NCBI GenBank assembly: GCA_964499485.1
Contig: CAZCLF010000038.1
Span: 1-14,509, forward strand
From: Ga0074130 sp964499485
GTDB taxonomy: Bacteria > Pseudomonadota > Gammaproteobacteria > Burkholderiales > Rhodocyclaceae
Direction of reading: 5' to 3'
Length of the DNA stretch: 14,509 nucleotides
Position numbers and translations under genes: made by a program. Shown one piece after another: positions 1-6,490 of the stretch. The notes beneath the pieces were generated by a model. The model did no database searches and was not told the DNA's origin. It worked only from the letters and a program-made list of their open reading frames with translations. Each line of letters opens with the position of its first letter. Positions within the stretch are counted from its first letter, which is position 1.

Positions 1-1136
1 ACATCGTCCCACTTCAATTCAGATGGCAGGTCGGTGATGTAATACACGTCCTTGGCGAGGAACTGGAAGCCCAGCATGCGCTCAAGGAAAGGCACCACCA
101 CATCAATGTTCAGGGCAAGCGCCACACCACCGATCACACCGAGGGCGAGACCAATACAGCCAATCAGTGCGCCTTGAATGATGAAGATCATCATGATGCT
201 CTTAGGCTCAGCGCCCAGCGTGCGCAAAATGGCAATGTCGGCCTGCTTATCGGTCACGGCCATCACCAGCGTGGACACAATATTGAAAGCGGCCACCGCG
301 ACGATGAGTAGGAGGATCAGGAACATCATGTTCTTTTCGATCTGCACAGCGCGGAAGAAGTTGGCGTGGCTGCGCGTCCAGTCATTGATATACACATCAG
401 CTTGGAACAGCCCATACAGCTCACGCGCAACGCGCGGTGCGGCAAACAGATCATCCAGCTTCAGGCGTACACCCGAGACGTTCTCGCCCATCTGGTACAG
501 GCGTTGCGCGTCGTTCATATGGATCAGCGCCAACCCGTTGTCGTACTCGAACATACCGACTTCAAACACGCCAACGACAGTAAATTGCTTCAAGCGCGGC
601 AGCATGCCAGCGGGGGTGTTGGTGCCTTGCGGTGCAATCAGCGTGACTTTATCGCCTTCGAACGCCCGCAGCGCACGGGCCAGATCAGCCCCGAGGATGA
701 TGCCAAACTCGCCCGGCTTCAGCTTTTCCAACGAGCCGATCTTCATGTGCTGTTCGAAATCAGCAACCTTCTCTTCTTCGGTCGGGAGAATGCCGCGCAC
801 CACGGTGCCGCGCACGGTCTGGTCATAGGACAACAAGCCCTGCGCCTGCACATACGGCGCCGCGCCCTGCACCTGCTTGTGCTGTGCCGCCTTGGTGGCA
901 ATGGTGCTCCAGTCAGGTAGCTCGTTGCTATCAGTGGAAATCTGGATGTGCGAGGCCACGCCAAGAATGCGCGTGCGCAGTTCTTTCTGGAAGCCGTTCA
1001 TCACCGACAGCACCACAATCAGTGCCGCCACGCCCAGCGCAATGCCGAGCATGGATATCATCGAGATGAAGGAAATAAAGTGGTTGCGGCGCTTGGCGCG
1101 TGTGTAGCGCAGGCCGATCAGCAGCTCGTATCGCAT
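1..1136 (-). CDS. lolC: LolC/LolE-type lipoprotein-releasing ABC transporter permease (3' end outside window)
   Basis: This is the inner-membrane permease of the LolCDE transporter, which releases outer-membrane lipoproteins to the carrier LolA. About 378 codons are present out of roughly 415 usual; the C-terminus runs off the left edge. The protein starts MRYELLIGLRYTRAKRRNHF, the family's N-terminal signature. A first membrane helix lies near residues 24-46, with GIALGVAALIVVLSVMNGF typical of LolC/E. A large periplasmic domain follows, then a helix near 270-295 (MMFLILLLIVAVAAFNIVS) and the FtsX-like segment DKQADIAILRTLGA. A further hydrophobic stretch follows near 315-345. The start ATG is at 1136-1134, with no clear Shine-Dalgarno. 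The gene diverges from the next gene across a short spacer holding a palindrome. LolC and LolE cannot be separated with certainty; lolC is the usual name when one permease is present in betaproteobacteria. Confidence 0.93.
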   Translation of the reverse strand, partial: MRYELLIGLRYTRAKRRNHFISFISMISMLGIALGVAALIVVLSVMNGFQKELRTRILGVASHIQISTDSNELPDWSTIATKAAQHKQVQGAAPYVQAQGLLSYDQTVRGTVVRGILPTEEEKVADFEQHMKIGSLEKLKPGEFGIILGADLARALRAFEGDKVTLIAPQGTNTPAGMLPRLKQFTVVGVFEVGMFEYDNGLALIHMNDAQRLYQMGENVSGVRLKLDDLFAAPRVARELYGLFQADVYINDWTRSHANFFRAVQIEKNMMFLILLLIVAVAAFNIVSTLVMAVTDKQADIAILRTLGAEPKSIMMIFIIQGALIGCIGLALGVIGGVALALNIDVVVPFLERMLGFQFLAKDVYYITDLPSELKWDD

Positions 1137-1138
1137 GG

Positions 1139-1160
1139 GGGTGCATGTTAACATGCGCCC
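1139..1160. promoter_or_regulatory. Palindrome between divergent lolC and the pre-recJ gene, possible operator
   Basis: The core GCATGTTAACATGC (1143-1156) is a perfect 14-bp palindrome. With one mismatched pair it extends outward to GGG on the left and CCC on the right, giving 22 bp. It sits a few bases upstream of the lolC start codon and between the divergent genes. That fits a dimeric regulator's operator, but no regulator gene is nearby and no promoter hexamers are convincing here. Confidence 0.4.
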
Positions 1161-1199
1161 ATGGCCTCACCCCTTGCTAATTCGCCCCGCCCCCCCGCC

Positions 1200-2195
1200 A
1201 TGCATTTGCTCTTGCCCGGCCTGCTGTGGCCGGCCAAGGCCATCATTGACCTGGTTTACGACCTGCCCCTGCCCGCACTGAGCTGGCTGCTGGGTAAAGG
1301 CCAATGCCACTATCAGCCCATCAGTGACAGCTTAAGCTGGCAAGCCGCTGCGGCGGGAATCCCCTCTCTGCCTGCCGCCGCCCTGCGCCGAATCGCCGCC
1401 GGCCGGCCCACTGAGGGCGATTGGCTGTGCCTCGACCCCATCAGCCTGCGTGTTGAACGCACCCAGCTGGTCTTGGAAGACCCCGCTGCACTGGCGTTAA
1501 ATGCGGACGAGAGTGCCACCCTGCTGGCCGACTTAGCGCCCCTGCTGGCCGAGCTGGGCGAACTGCATGCCGATCAGCCAGGCGAATGGCACCTGCACCT
1601 CGCCAACCCATCGAACATCCGCACGACGCCGCTGGCCGATGCCATTGGCCTGAATGCCGATCAGCTGATGCCACAAGCTGACAACGTGCGCAGTTGGCGG
1701 CGCATCCTGAATGAAGCGCAGATGATTCTGCACACCCACCCGGTCAACACTGCCCGCAGCCAGCGCGGCTTGGCCCCCGTAAATAGCCTGTGGCCATGGG
1801 GCGAAGGCCAGTTGCCCTCGCCTGCCAACAGCGCGTGGACAAGCATCCACGCCGACAGCAACGTGTGGCAAGGGCTTGCCAAGCATATCGGTGCAACGGC
1901 CCAGCCACTGCCTGCCGAATTCAACGCCCAGCCGGGCAGCACGCTGGTGCTTCATCACGCACTCGCCACTGCCACGCAGCATGTGGATGCACTGAGCTGG
2001 CGCCAAGCCATACTTACCCTGGAAAACACTTGGTTCGCGCCACTTGTTGCCGCGCTGCAAGACGGCCGCCTGAATGAAGTGGTGCTGCATGGTCATGGCT
2101 CTGGCCACGCCCTCACCGCCACCATCAACCGCAGCGACCGCCTGCGCTTCTGGCGTAAGCCTGCACCGCTCACCGCGCTAGGCGCGCCCGCATGA
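1200..2195 (+). CDS. Conserved hypothetical protein encoded directly upstream of recJ
   Basis: The protein has 331 residues from the ATG at 1200 (MHLLLPGLLWPAKAIIDLVY). An in-frame ATG at 1161 would add 13 Pro/Ser-rich residues and lies against the divergent palindrome. I prefer 1200 because MHLLLP is how I recall relatives beginning; neither start has a good ribosome-binding site. No signal peptide or membrane helix is obvious. The protein is rich in Ala, Leu, His and Trp and ends with a basic WRKP motif. Similar proteins upstream of recJ in betaproteobacteria are sometimes labelled phosphoglycerate-mutase-like; I see no catalytic motif that supports that label. The stop overlaps the recJ start (ATGA at 2192-2195), so the two are probably translated together. 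Confidence 0.85.
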   Translation: MHLLLPGLLWPAKAIIDLVYDLPLPALSWLLGKGQCHYQPISDSLSWQAAAAGIPSLPAAALRRIAAGRPTEGDWLCLDPISLRVERTQLVLEDPAALALNADESATLLADLAPLLAELGELHADQPGEWHLHLANPSNIRTTPLADAIGLNADQLMPQADNVRSWRRILNEAQMILHTHPVNTARSQRGLAPVNSLWPWGEGQLPSPANSAWTSIHADSNVWQGLAKHIGATAQPLPAEFNAQPGSTLVLHHALATATQHVDALSWRQAILTLENTWFAPLVAALQDGRLNEVVLHGHGSGHALTATINRSDRLRFWRKPAPLTALGAPA

Positions 2196-3880
2196 CCCGT
2201 ATCGTCGCTCGCGCTGTGCCCATGCGCGCCAACCTGATGCTGGAGCAAGGCGGTATCCACCCCCTGCTCGCACGCCTCTACGCCGCGCGTGGCATCAAGA
2301 GCGCAGACGAACTGGACACCTCGCTGGGCAAGCTCATCCCGCCCCAAGAAATGAAAGGCGCGCTAGAAGCCGGCCGCCTGCTGGCCGACAGCATTGCTGC
2401 GGGCGAACGCATTCTCATCGTGGCCGACTACGACTGCGATGGCGCCACCGCGTGTGCCGTGGGCCTGCGCGCCCTGCGCATGTTCGGCGCGAATGTCGAT
2501 TATCTGGTGCCCAACCGTTTCGAGACAGGCTATGGCCTCTCGCCCGAAGTCGTCGCCATTGCCGCTGCCAAAAAACCCGATTTAATTGTTACCGTCGATA
2601 ACGGCATTGCCAGTGTAGAAGGCATTGCTGCTGCCAATGCATTGGGTATCCGCACACTCGTCACTGACCACCACTTGCCCGGCGATGTGCTGCCCGATGC
2701 TGCGGTGATCGTGAACCCCAACCAGCCCGGCTGCACCTTCCCTAGCAAGGCGCTGGCCGGCGTGGGCGTGATGTTTTATGTCGCCCTCGCGTTGCGCGCC
2801 GAGCTGCGCCAGCGCGGCGCATTTGCCAACAAGCCCGAGCCGAATCTTGGCAGCCTACTGGATCTCGTTGCCCTCGGTACGGTGGCAGACGTGGTGCCGC
2901 TGGACCGCAATAATCGTATCCTCGTTGCCCAAGGTCTGAACCGCATGCGCGCTGGGCAAATCCAGCCCGGCCTCAAGGCGCTGTTTAACATCGCCGGGCG
3001 CGACGCCGATCACGCCGCCAGCTTTGACCTCGGCTTTGCCGTAGGCCCGCGCCTCAATGCGGCAGGCCGGCTGGCCGACATGTCGCTGGGTATTGAATGC
3101 CTGATCACCGACGATCCCTCCCGCGCCGCCAACATCGCGCAGGAGCTGGACAGCATCAACCGCGAACGCCGTAGTATCGAAGCGGACATGCAGACCGATA
3201 CCGAAAGCCTACTTGCCGGCATCGACATTGGCAGCCGCGCTAGCTTGTCCATCTACAACCCCGATTGGCACCAAGGCGTTATCGGCATCCTCGCCGGCCG
3301 TGTACGCGAAAAAACCCACCGCCCCACTTTTGCTTTTGCGCGTGGCAATGACGGTGAAGTGAAGGCATCAGGCCGCAGCATTCCTGGCCTGCACCTGCGC
3401 GACGCGCTGGATTTGGTGTCGAAACGCCACCCCAATTTGCTGCTGAAATTTGGTGGCCACGCTGCCGCTGCGGGCCTCACCCTGCGTGAGGATGACCTAC
3501 CGCGCTTTGATGCCGCGTTTGAAGAAGTCGCACAACAACTGCTCACCCCGGCCGACCTAACGCGCACCATTGAAACGGATGGCGCGCTGGAAGACGGTTA
3601 CTACGGCATCGACACCGTGCGCGTAATCGAGAACAGCATCTGGGGCCAACACTTCCCGGCGCCGGTGTTCACCGATACCTTCCGTGTGCTGCGTCAGCGG
3701 GTGCTGAAAGACAAACACCTCAAGCTCACGCTACAAAAAGGCCAGAGCCGTTACGAGGCGATCTGGTTTAACCACGCCGACGCCCTACCCGACCAGACCC
3801 AGCTCGCCTTCCGCCTAAGTATTAACGAATACAACGGCGCGCAGTCAGTGCAGCTGATGGTCGAAGGCGCAGCGGGCTAA
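2192..3880 (+). CDS. recJ: Single-stranded-DNA-specific 5'-3' exonuclease RecJ
   Basis: RecJ degrades single-stranded DNA 5' to 3' in RecF-pathway recombination, base excision and mismatch repair. Its 562 residues match the family length. The DHH phosphoesterase motifs are all visible: motif I DYDCDG (79-84), motif II VDNG (135-138), motif III DHH (159-161) and motif IV with D233 in GTVADVVPLDRN. RLNAAGRLADM follows near 287. The DHHA1 domain carries SGRSIPG (393-399) and GGHAAAAG (421-428), and the C-terminal part (about 455-562) corresponds to the OB fold. All metal-binding residues look intact. The start overlaps the previous gene's stop by four bases. In E. coli prfB follows recJ directly; here about 7.2 kb of minus-strand genes intervene. 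Confidence 0.97.
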   Translation: MTRIVARAVPMRANLMLEQGGIHPLLARLYAARGIKSADELDTSLGKLIPPQEMKGALEAGRLLADSIAAGERILIVADYDCDGATACAVGLRALRMFGANVDYLVPNRFETGYGLSPEVVAIAAAKKPDLIVTVDNGIASVEGIAAANALGIRTLVTDHHLPGDVLPDAAVIVNPNQPGCTFPSKALAGVGVMFYVALALRAELRQRGAFANKPEPNLGSLLDLVALGTVADVVPLDRNNRILVAQGLNRMRAGQIQPGLKALFNIAGRDADHAASFDLGFAVGPRLNAAGRLADMSLGIECLITDDPSRAANIAQELDSINRERRSIEADMQTDTESLLAGIDIGSRASLSIYNPDWHQGVIGILAGRVREKTHRPTFAFARGNDGEVKASGRSIPGLHLRDALDLVSKRHPNLLLKFGGHAAAAGLTLREDDLPRFDAAFEEVAQQLLTPADLTRTIETDGALEDGYYGIDTVRVIENSIWGQHFPAPVFTDTFRVLRQRVLKDKHLKLTLQKGQSRYEAIWFNHADALPDQTQLAFRLSINEYNGAQSVQLMVEGAAG

Positions 3881-3916
3881 TTACACTCGCCTCGCCTCGC
3901 TTTACAAACTCAAGAC

Positions 3917-4246
3917 TTAAGATTCAGCATCGGGCGGCGGCGCCAGAATCGCCGCAATCACCCGCGCCACGCCCCAGAGCACCAGCAGCCATACGGTGGC
4001 CATAAACACCCAGCCAAACAAAGTTGGGGCGCACCAGCCCCAACCGCACAAGCCATTGTTCTGCAGCAGGCCGGGGATGCCGATTGCATGAAAAACATAG
4101 ACGGATAAATACGGCACCACCACCAAAATGCCGATAGGGCTGTCCAAATAGTTACCCCACACGGTGGCAGGTAAGCATGCCAGGCCATACAAACCCAGCA
4201 GCACCAACATCACCCTCACTGTGCGATTGCGCGGTAGAGACATCAT
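3917..4246 (-). CDS. Small hypothetical membrane protein with three predicted helices
   Basis: The protein has 109 residues. Hydrophobic stretches lie near 11-29 (VRVMLVLLGLYGLACLPA), 37-57 (IGILVVVPYLSVYVFHAIG) and 76-101 (GWVFMATVWLLVLWGVARV). The tail is acidic (PPPDAES). The longest frame opens at 4336, but I chose the ATG at 4246 because an excellent purine-rich Shine-Dalgarno (AGGGGAGG) sits just upstream. The directly following ATG at 4243 has slightly better spacing and may be the true start. The gene begins 25 bp after the stop of the exported four-cysteine gene, so the two probably form an operon. It converges on recJ with 36 bp between them. No family is recognised. Confidence 0.6.
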   Translation of the reverse strand: MMSLPRNRTVRVMLVLLGLYGLACLPATVWGNYLDSPIGILVVVPYLSVYVFHAIGIPGLLQNNGLCGWGWCAPTLFGWVFMATVWLLVLWGVARVIAAILAPPPDAES

Positions 4247-4271
4247 CCCTCCCCTGCGGCAGACAACGCGT

Positions 4272-4607
4272 TTAGAACGCCTGATTGAGCGGGCAAGACG
4301 CCGTCGCGCCAATACGCGCCGTGCGCTCCACGCCATTCACGTTGTAAACACACAGCTTGGTGTCACCCTCCGGCATCTCGCCTTTGAGCAAGCCAGTGCC
4401 GCGCCCATCACTAGGCGGACGATCCGCCACCGACGGCGGGCATGGGTCTGAGGCATTCACCGTGTAGATTTTCTGGTTGCTGTATTGGCAGTACCGAAAT
4501 ATCCCCCGCACGCCCAAGTCAGCCTGCAAGGCATTTGCAAATACAGGCGCACTGACTGCCCCCATGACCGCAACGGCAAGACCGGTAACAACGCGACGCT
4601 GACGCAT
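4272..4607 (-). CDS. Exported small hypothetical protein with four cysteines
   Basis: The protein has 111 residues and a clear Sec signal peptide: a basic MRQRR start, a hydrophobic core and a probable cleavage after VFA (residue 24). The mature part of about 87 residues contains exactly four cysteines (40, 56, 86, 105), an even number that fits two periplasmic disulfides. The start ATG at 4607 has a good Shine-Dalgarno (GGGAG, six bases upstream). The gene is followed after 25 bp by a small membrane-protein gene, suggesting co-transcription. The segments YCQYSNQKIYTVN and KLCVYNVNG read as a compact beta-rich domain (inference). I do not recognise a named family and assign no function. Confidence 0.68.
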   Translation of the reverse strand: MRQRRVVTGLAVAVMGAVSAPVFANALQADLGVRGIFRYCQYSNQKIYTVNASDPCPPSVADRPPSDGRGTGLLKGEMPEGDTKLCVYNVNGVERTARIGATASCPLNQAF

Positions 4608-4715
4608 GAGGACTCCCTGAGTAGTTTTAATTGAACCGCGATGGTGTTGCTTGCACTTGATGGGCTACTGTGAATGGCACTATTGAATGGAGTGAAGCCC
4701 CCGGCAGAGAAACAT

Positions 4716-4904
4716 TCATTCATCTACCTCATCTCCTGAGTCGGAGTGGAAGCCCCCATCTGATTGATCCCTCCCCCAACTTCTGCGTGGCCAATTAAAC
4801 AGCCAGATCGAGAAAAGGAAAAGAAAAGTGGCAACAAGAAACTTGCCAAACATTGCACTGACCAACGCGCAACTGACTACTAGGCCTGAGAAGAAATAAG
4901 CCAT
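4716..4904 (-). CDS. Possible 62-residue hypothetical membrane protein
   Basis: The frame encodes two hydrophobic stretches, about residues 3-19 and 22-38 (VATFLFLFSIWLFNW). A short basic turn (PRRSWGR) follows, then a strongly acidic tail (SDSGDEVDE). That hydrophobic-basic-acidic layout looks protein-like rather than random. However, there is no convincing Shine-Dalgarno before the ATG at 4904 and the frame is short. It lies between the lipoprotein gene and the exported four-cysteine gene in the same orientation. The spacers 4608-4715 and 4905-5017 hold nothing else I can identify. Confidence 0.42.
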   Translation of the reverse strand: MAYFFSGLVVSCALVSAMFGKFLVATFLFLFSIWLFNWPRRSWGRDQSDGGFHSDSGDEVDE

Positions 4905-5017
4905 AGAGATGAGTGTTAATTTTTCAGCACTTCAGTCACAACGACCATCAACGTAAAACCGAACCGTCCAAGAGTACTTTTCTCAGGTCGATTCGAGCCA
5001 AATGAGACGAACCTTAA

Positions 5018-5611
5018 TCACTTGGTTTTGAGCCATTTCTCGACGTCTGCAATCAAAGCAGCCATCAGCTTCTTTCCGGCTTTTGCTTTTCCTTCTGAGG
5101 CATTTGTATTCATCTTCTCCCACCACGAATCACCTTCGTTTGAGACGATGCGATATCGATTCACAAACCGCCTATCGCCCGATGAAATTTGCATCCCGAC
5201 ATCCAACACATACTCTTGATGGTTAGGGTTATGAAAGGTCTGAGCGAATAAAACTCTAATCTCAACGTCTGTTGCCAGCTTTGAGTCATCGGTGGCTGTT
5301 TTGAATAAGCGGAGGCGCTCTAATTCGCGCCTGAACGTGTTCAAGAAAATTCGTTGGTCTTCATCATTGAACTGGAGGTGTGGATGGGGTCCAGAGGAGA
5401 TCGGCATGAATAGCCCATTACCAACCGGAACAATCGACGTATCTCCTGCGCCACCTACTACGCCAGACAAGTGGACGACGCGAGCAGTTAGGTTTGAAGT
5501 GACAGAAACGCTTTTCTCATACGACGAGGGTTTTAGTGGAACTGATGGCGTTGCGCACCCACTCAAGATAACGCCTACTAAGATAATTATTCTGATGCTA
5601 CGAACGATCAT
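5018..5611 (-). CDS. Hypothetical outer-membrane-type lipoprotein
   Basis: The protein has 197 residues, with a signal peptide MIVRSIRIIILVGVI and a lipobox LSGC ending at Cys19. Residue 20 is Ala, not Asp, so the known +2 sorting rule predicts transfer to the outer membrane by the Lol system. The mature protein has a Gly-rich stretch (VVGGAGDTSIVPVGNGLFMP), a segment rich in charged residues near 85-105 and a basic C-terminal helix. The family is not recognised. The region is visibly less GC-rich than recJ, suggesting acquisition. The start at 5611 follows CGTTAGGG and a hairpin, an arrangement resembling the entry to an integron-type gene cassette. The AGGG may also serve as a weak Shine-Dalgarno. 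Confidence 0.78.
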   Translation of the reverse strand: MIVRSIRIIILVGVILSGCATPSVPLKPSSYEKSVSVTSNLTARVVHLSGVVGGAGDTSIVPVGNGLFMPISSGPHPHLQFNDEDQRIFLNTFRRELERLRLFKTATDDSKLATDVEIRVLFAQTFHNPNHQEYVLDVGMQISSGDRRFVNRYRIVSNEGDSWWEKMNTNASEGKAKAGKKLMAALIADVEKWLKTK

Positions 5612-5634
5612 AAACGTGCCCTAACGTTGGAGAT

Positions 5635-5659
5635 AACCGGCTGTGGCTCGTTGCCGGTT
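5635..5659. other. Hairpin AACCGGC/GCCGGTT in the spacer between the HNH and lipoprotein genes
   Basis: Seven-base perfect arms lie at 5635-5641 and 5653-5659, with an 11-base loop. No T tract follows on either strand, so it is a poor intrinsic terminator. On the minus strand the right arm runs into TATCTCCAACGTTAGGG, just before the lipoprotein start. The sequence TCTAATCTCTCGTTCAAACG lies at the other end of the spacer. Both ends resemble the ends of integron attC sites, but the AAC of the left core site and the long-range pairing are not intact. Confidence 0.35.
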
Positions 5660-5718
5660 GTAAAAAATGTCAGACTGATTCCGCAGTTCGTTTGAACGAG
5701 AGATTAGAAGCAAACAAC

Positions 5719-6225
5719 TCAAAGCACATAGGTAAGCTTGTTTTCAGACACTGTGACTACCCCAGTACGTTGGAGTTGGGCGAGCAAGCTATTGAGCTCA
5801 GCTTCTGAAATGCCAATGAATAGAGAGGCGACAGAGCTGGTAAGGGTTTTCAGGGTTTTGGGCCGAGATTTACCACGCTGCTTTAAGTTTTCGATGACCA
5901 ATCCAAGCTGATCAGATGCGAGCTTGGCGGGAGCAGAAAGTTTTGCTTTTGGCTTTACCGGTGCTTGGGAGGCTGCGCTATTAGGGCACTTAAACTCTCC
6001 TTTTTGGTTGAGCACAACCTTGATTTTCTCTTTCAGCGACATGCGACCCATGAGTGAGTTGATCGCTTTGCAACAAGCTACGCAGTTATCGTCGGTGTTC
6101 GGGCCACCGTTGCCGGTTGCGAACAAATGCTCAACGCTTGCCTCAGATTTCGGCAACGGTTGCTCACAGAAAAAACATTTCCCTCCCTGCGCATATAACA
6201 GGCGGTCGAGTGGTTTGATCGGCAT
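5719..6225 (-). CDS. HNH-nuclease-like zinc protein with a C-terminal helical domain
   Basis: The protein has 168 residues. The N-terminal part has the zinc-bound HNH pattern: C17-x2-C20, E32-H33, N47, C48-x2-C51 and N56, with the GGPNTDDN turn typical of HNH proteins. HNH folds cut DNA or RNA with a single metal ion; the second HNH position here is Asn. A Lys/Pro/Ala-rich linker (about 80-104) joins a second domain (105-168) that looks like a winged-helix module: KTLTSSVASLF, then a helix LNSLLAQLQRTG and a final strand. The start ATG at 6225 has no Shine-Dalgarno but follows GTTAGAT closely. No methyltransferase or specificity partner lies nearby, so a standard restriction system is unlikely. 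The substrate is unknown. Confidence 0.75.
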   Translation of the reverse strand: MPIKPLDRLLYAQGGKCFFCEQPLPKSEASVEHLFATGNGGPNTDDNCVACCKAINSLMGRMSLKEKIKVVLNQKGEFKCPNSAASQAPVKPKAKLSAPAKLASDQLGLVIENLKQRGKSRPKTLKTLTSSVASLFIGISEAELNSLLAQLQRTGVVTVSENKLTYVL

Positions 6226-6248
6226 GGGAATCTAACGTGAAGTGGACA

Positions 6249-6270
6249 ACACTTAAATCACCTTAAGTGT
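6249..6270. other. Hairpin ACACTTAA/TTAAGTGT upstream of the HNH-like gene
   Basis: Perfect eight-base arms (6249-6256 and 6263-6270) enclose a six-base loop, about 24 bp upstream of the HNH-like gene's start codon. The arms are AT-rich and no T run follows, so this may be an operator, an mRNA leader structure or part of a cassette boundary. The stretch 6226-6436 is otherwise AT-rich, with only one very short possible reading frame. Confidence 0.3.
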
Positions 6271-6320
6271 CAGATAAATAGACACGAACTTATTTGAGGA
6301 AAAAGGGCTCTTAAAATTTT

Positions 6321-6419
6321 TCAGTGGTTTGCATAACTTTTAGCAGTCCCTTCAATCAACGTATGAACCAGACACTTTTTTGTCTTTCTTTTCGCGACAG
6401 CAGCCTTTAGCTTAGCCAT
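6321..6419 (-). CDS. Possible 32-residue basic micropeptide or gene remnant
   Basis: A short frame from an ATG at 6419 to a TGA at 6321-6323 encodes a Lys-rich peptide beginning MAKLKAAVAKRKTKK, with seven Lys and one Arg. It begins 17 bp after the signalling operon's terminator on the same strand. It has no Shine-Dalgarno and no recognised relatives. A 33-codon frame is easily produced by chance, so I list it only because it fills an otherwise empty spacer. Confidence 0.15.
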   Translation of the reverse strand: MAKLKAAVAKRKTKKCLVHTLIEGTAKSYANH

Positions 6420-6436
6420 GACTATATGCGAATATG

Positions 6437-6472
6437 AAACAAAAAATCCAGCCGCAGCTGGATTTTTTGTTT
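6437..6472 (-). terminator. Strong rho-independent terminator of the signalling operon, symmetrical
   Basis: Two perfectly complementary 16-base arms, AAACAAAAAATCCAGC (6437-6452) and GCTGGATTTTTTGTTT (6457-6472), flank a four-base loop. Both strands end in a T-rich tract, so it can act in both directions. It lies 18 bp after the stop of the PAS-GGDEF-EAL gene and should end the three-gene operon. Confidence 0.88.
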
Positions 6473-6490
6473 TGATGACTGTGCCTTAAT

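Noticed and set aside
178..1107. Plus-strand frames at 178-828, 366-920 and 877-1107
   Set aside because: They lie antisense to the lolC gene, have low-complexity Ser/Arg-rich or His/Gln-rich composition and show no domain.
1533..2108. A 191-codon minus-strand frame inside the pre-recJ gene
   Set aside because: It is antisense to a better supported gene, in GC-rich DNA where long antisense frames are common.
4457..4723. An 88-codon minus-strand frame upstream of and overlapping the four-cysteine gene
   Set aside because: It overlaps the signal-peptide gene in another frame, lacks a ribosome-binding site and its composition is unlike a folded protein.
5635..5659. The hairpin before the lipoprotein gene as an intrinsic terminator
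   Set aside because: No T tract follows it on either strand.
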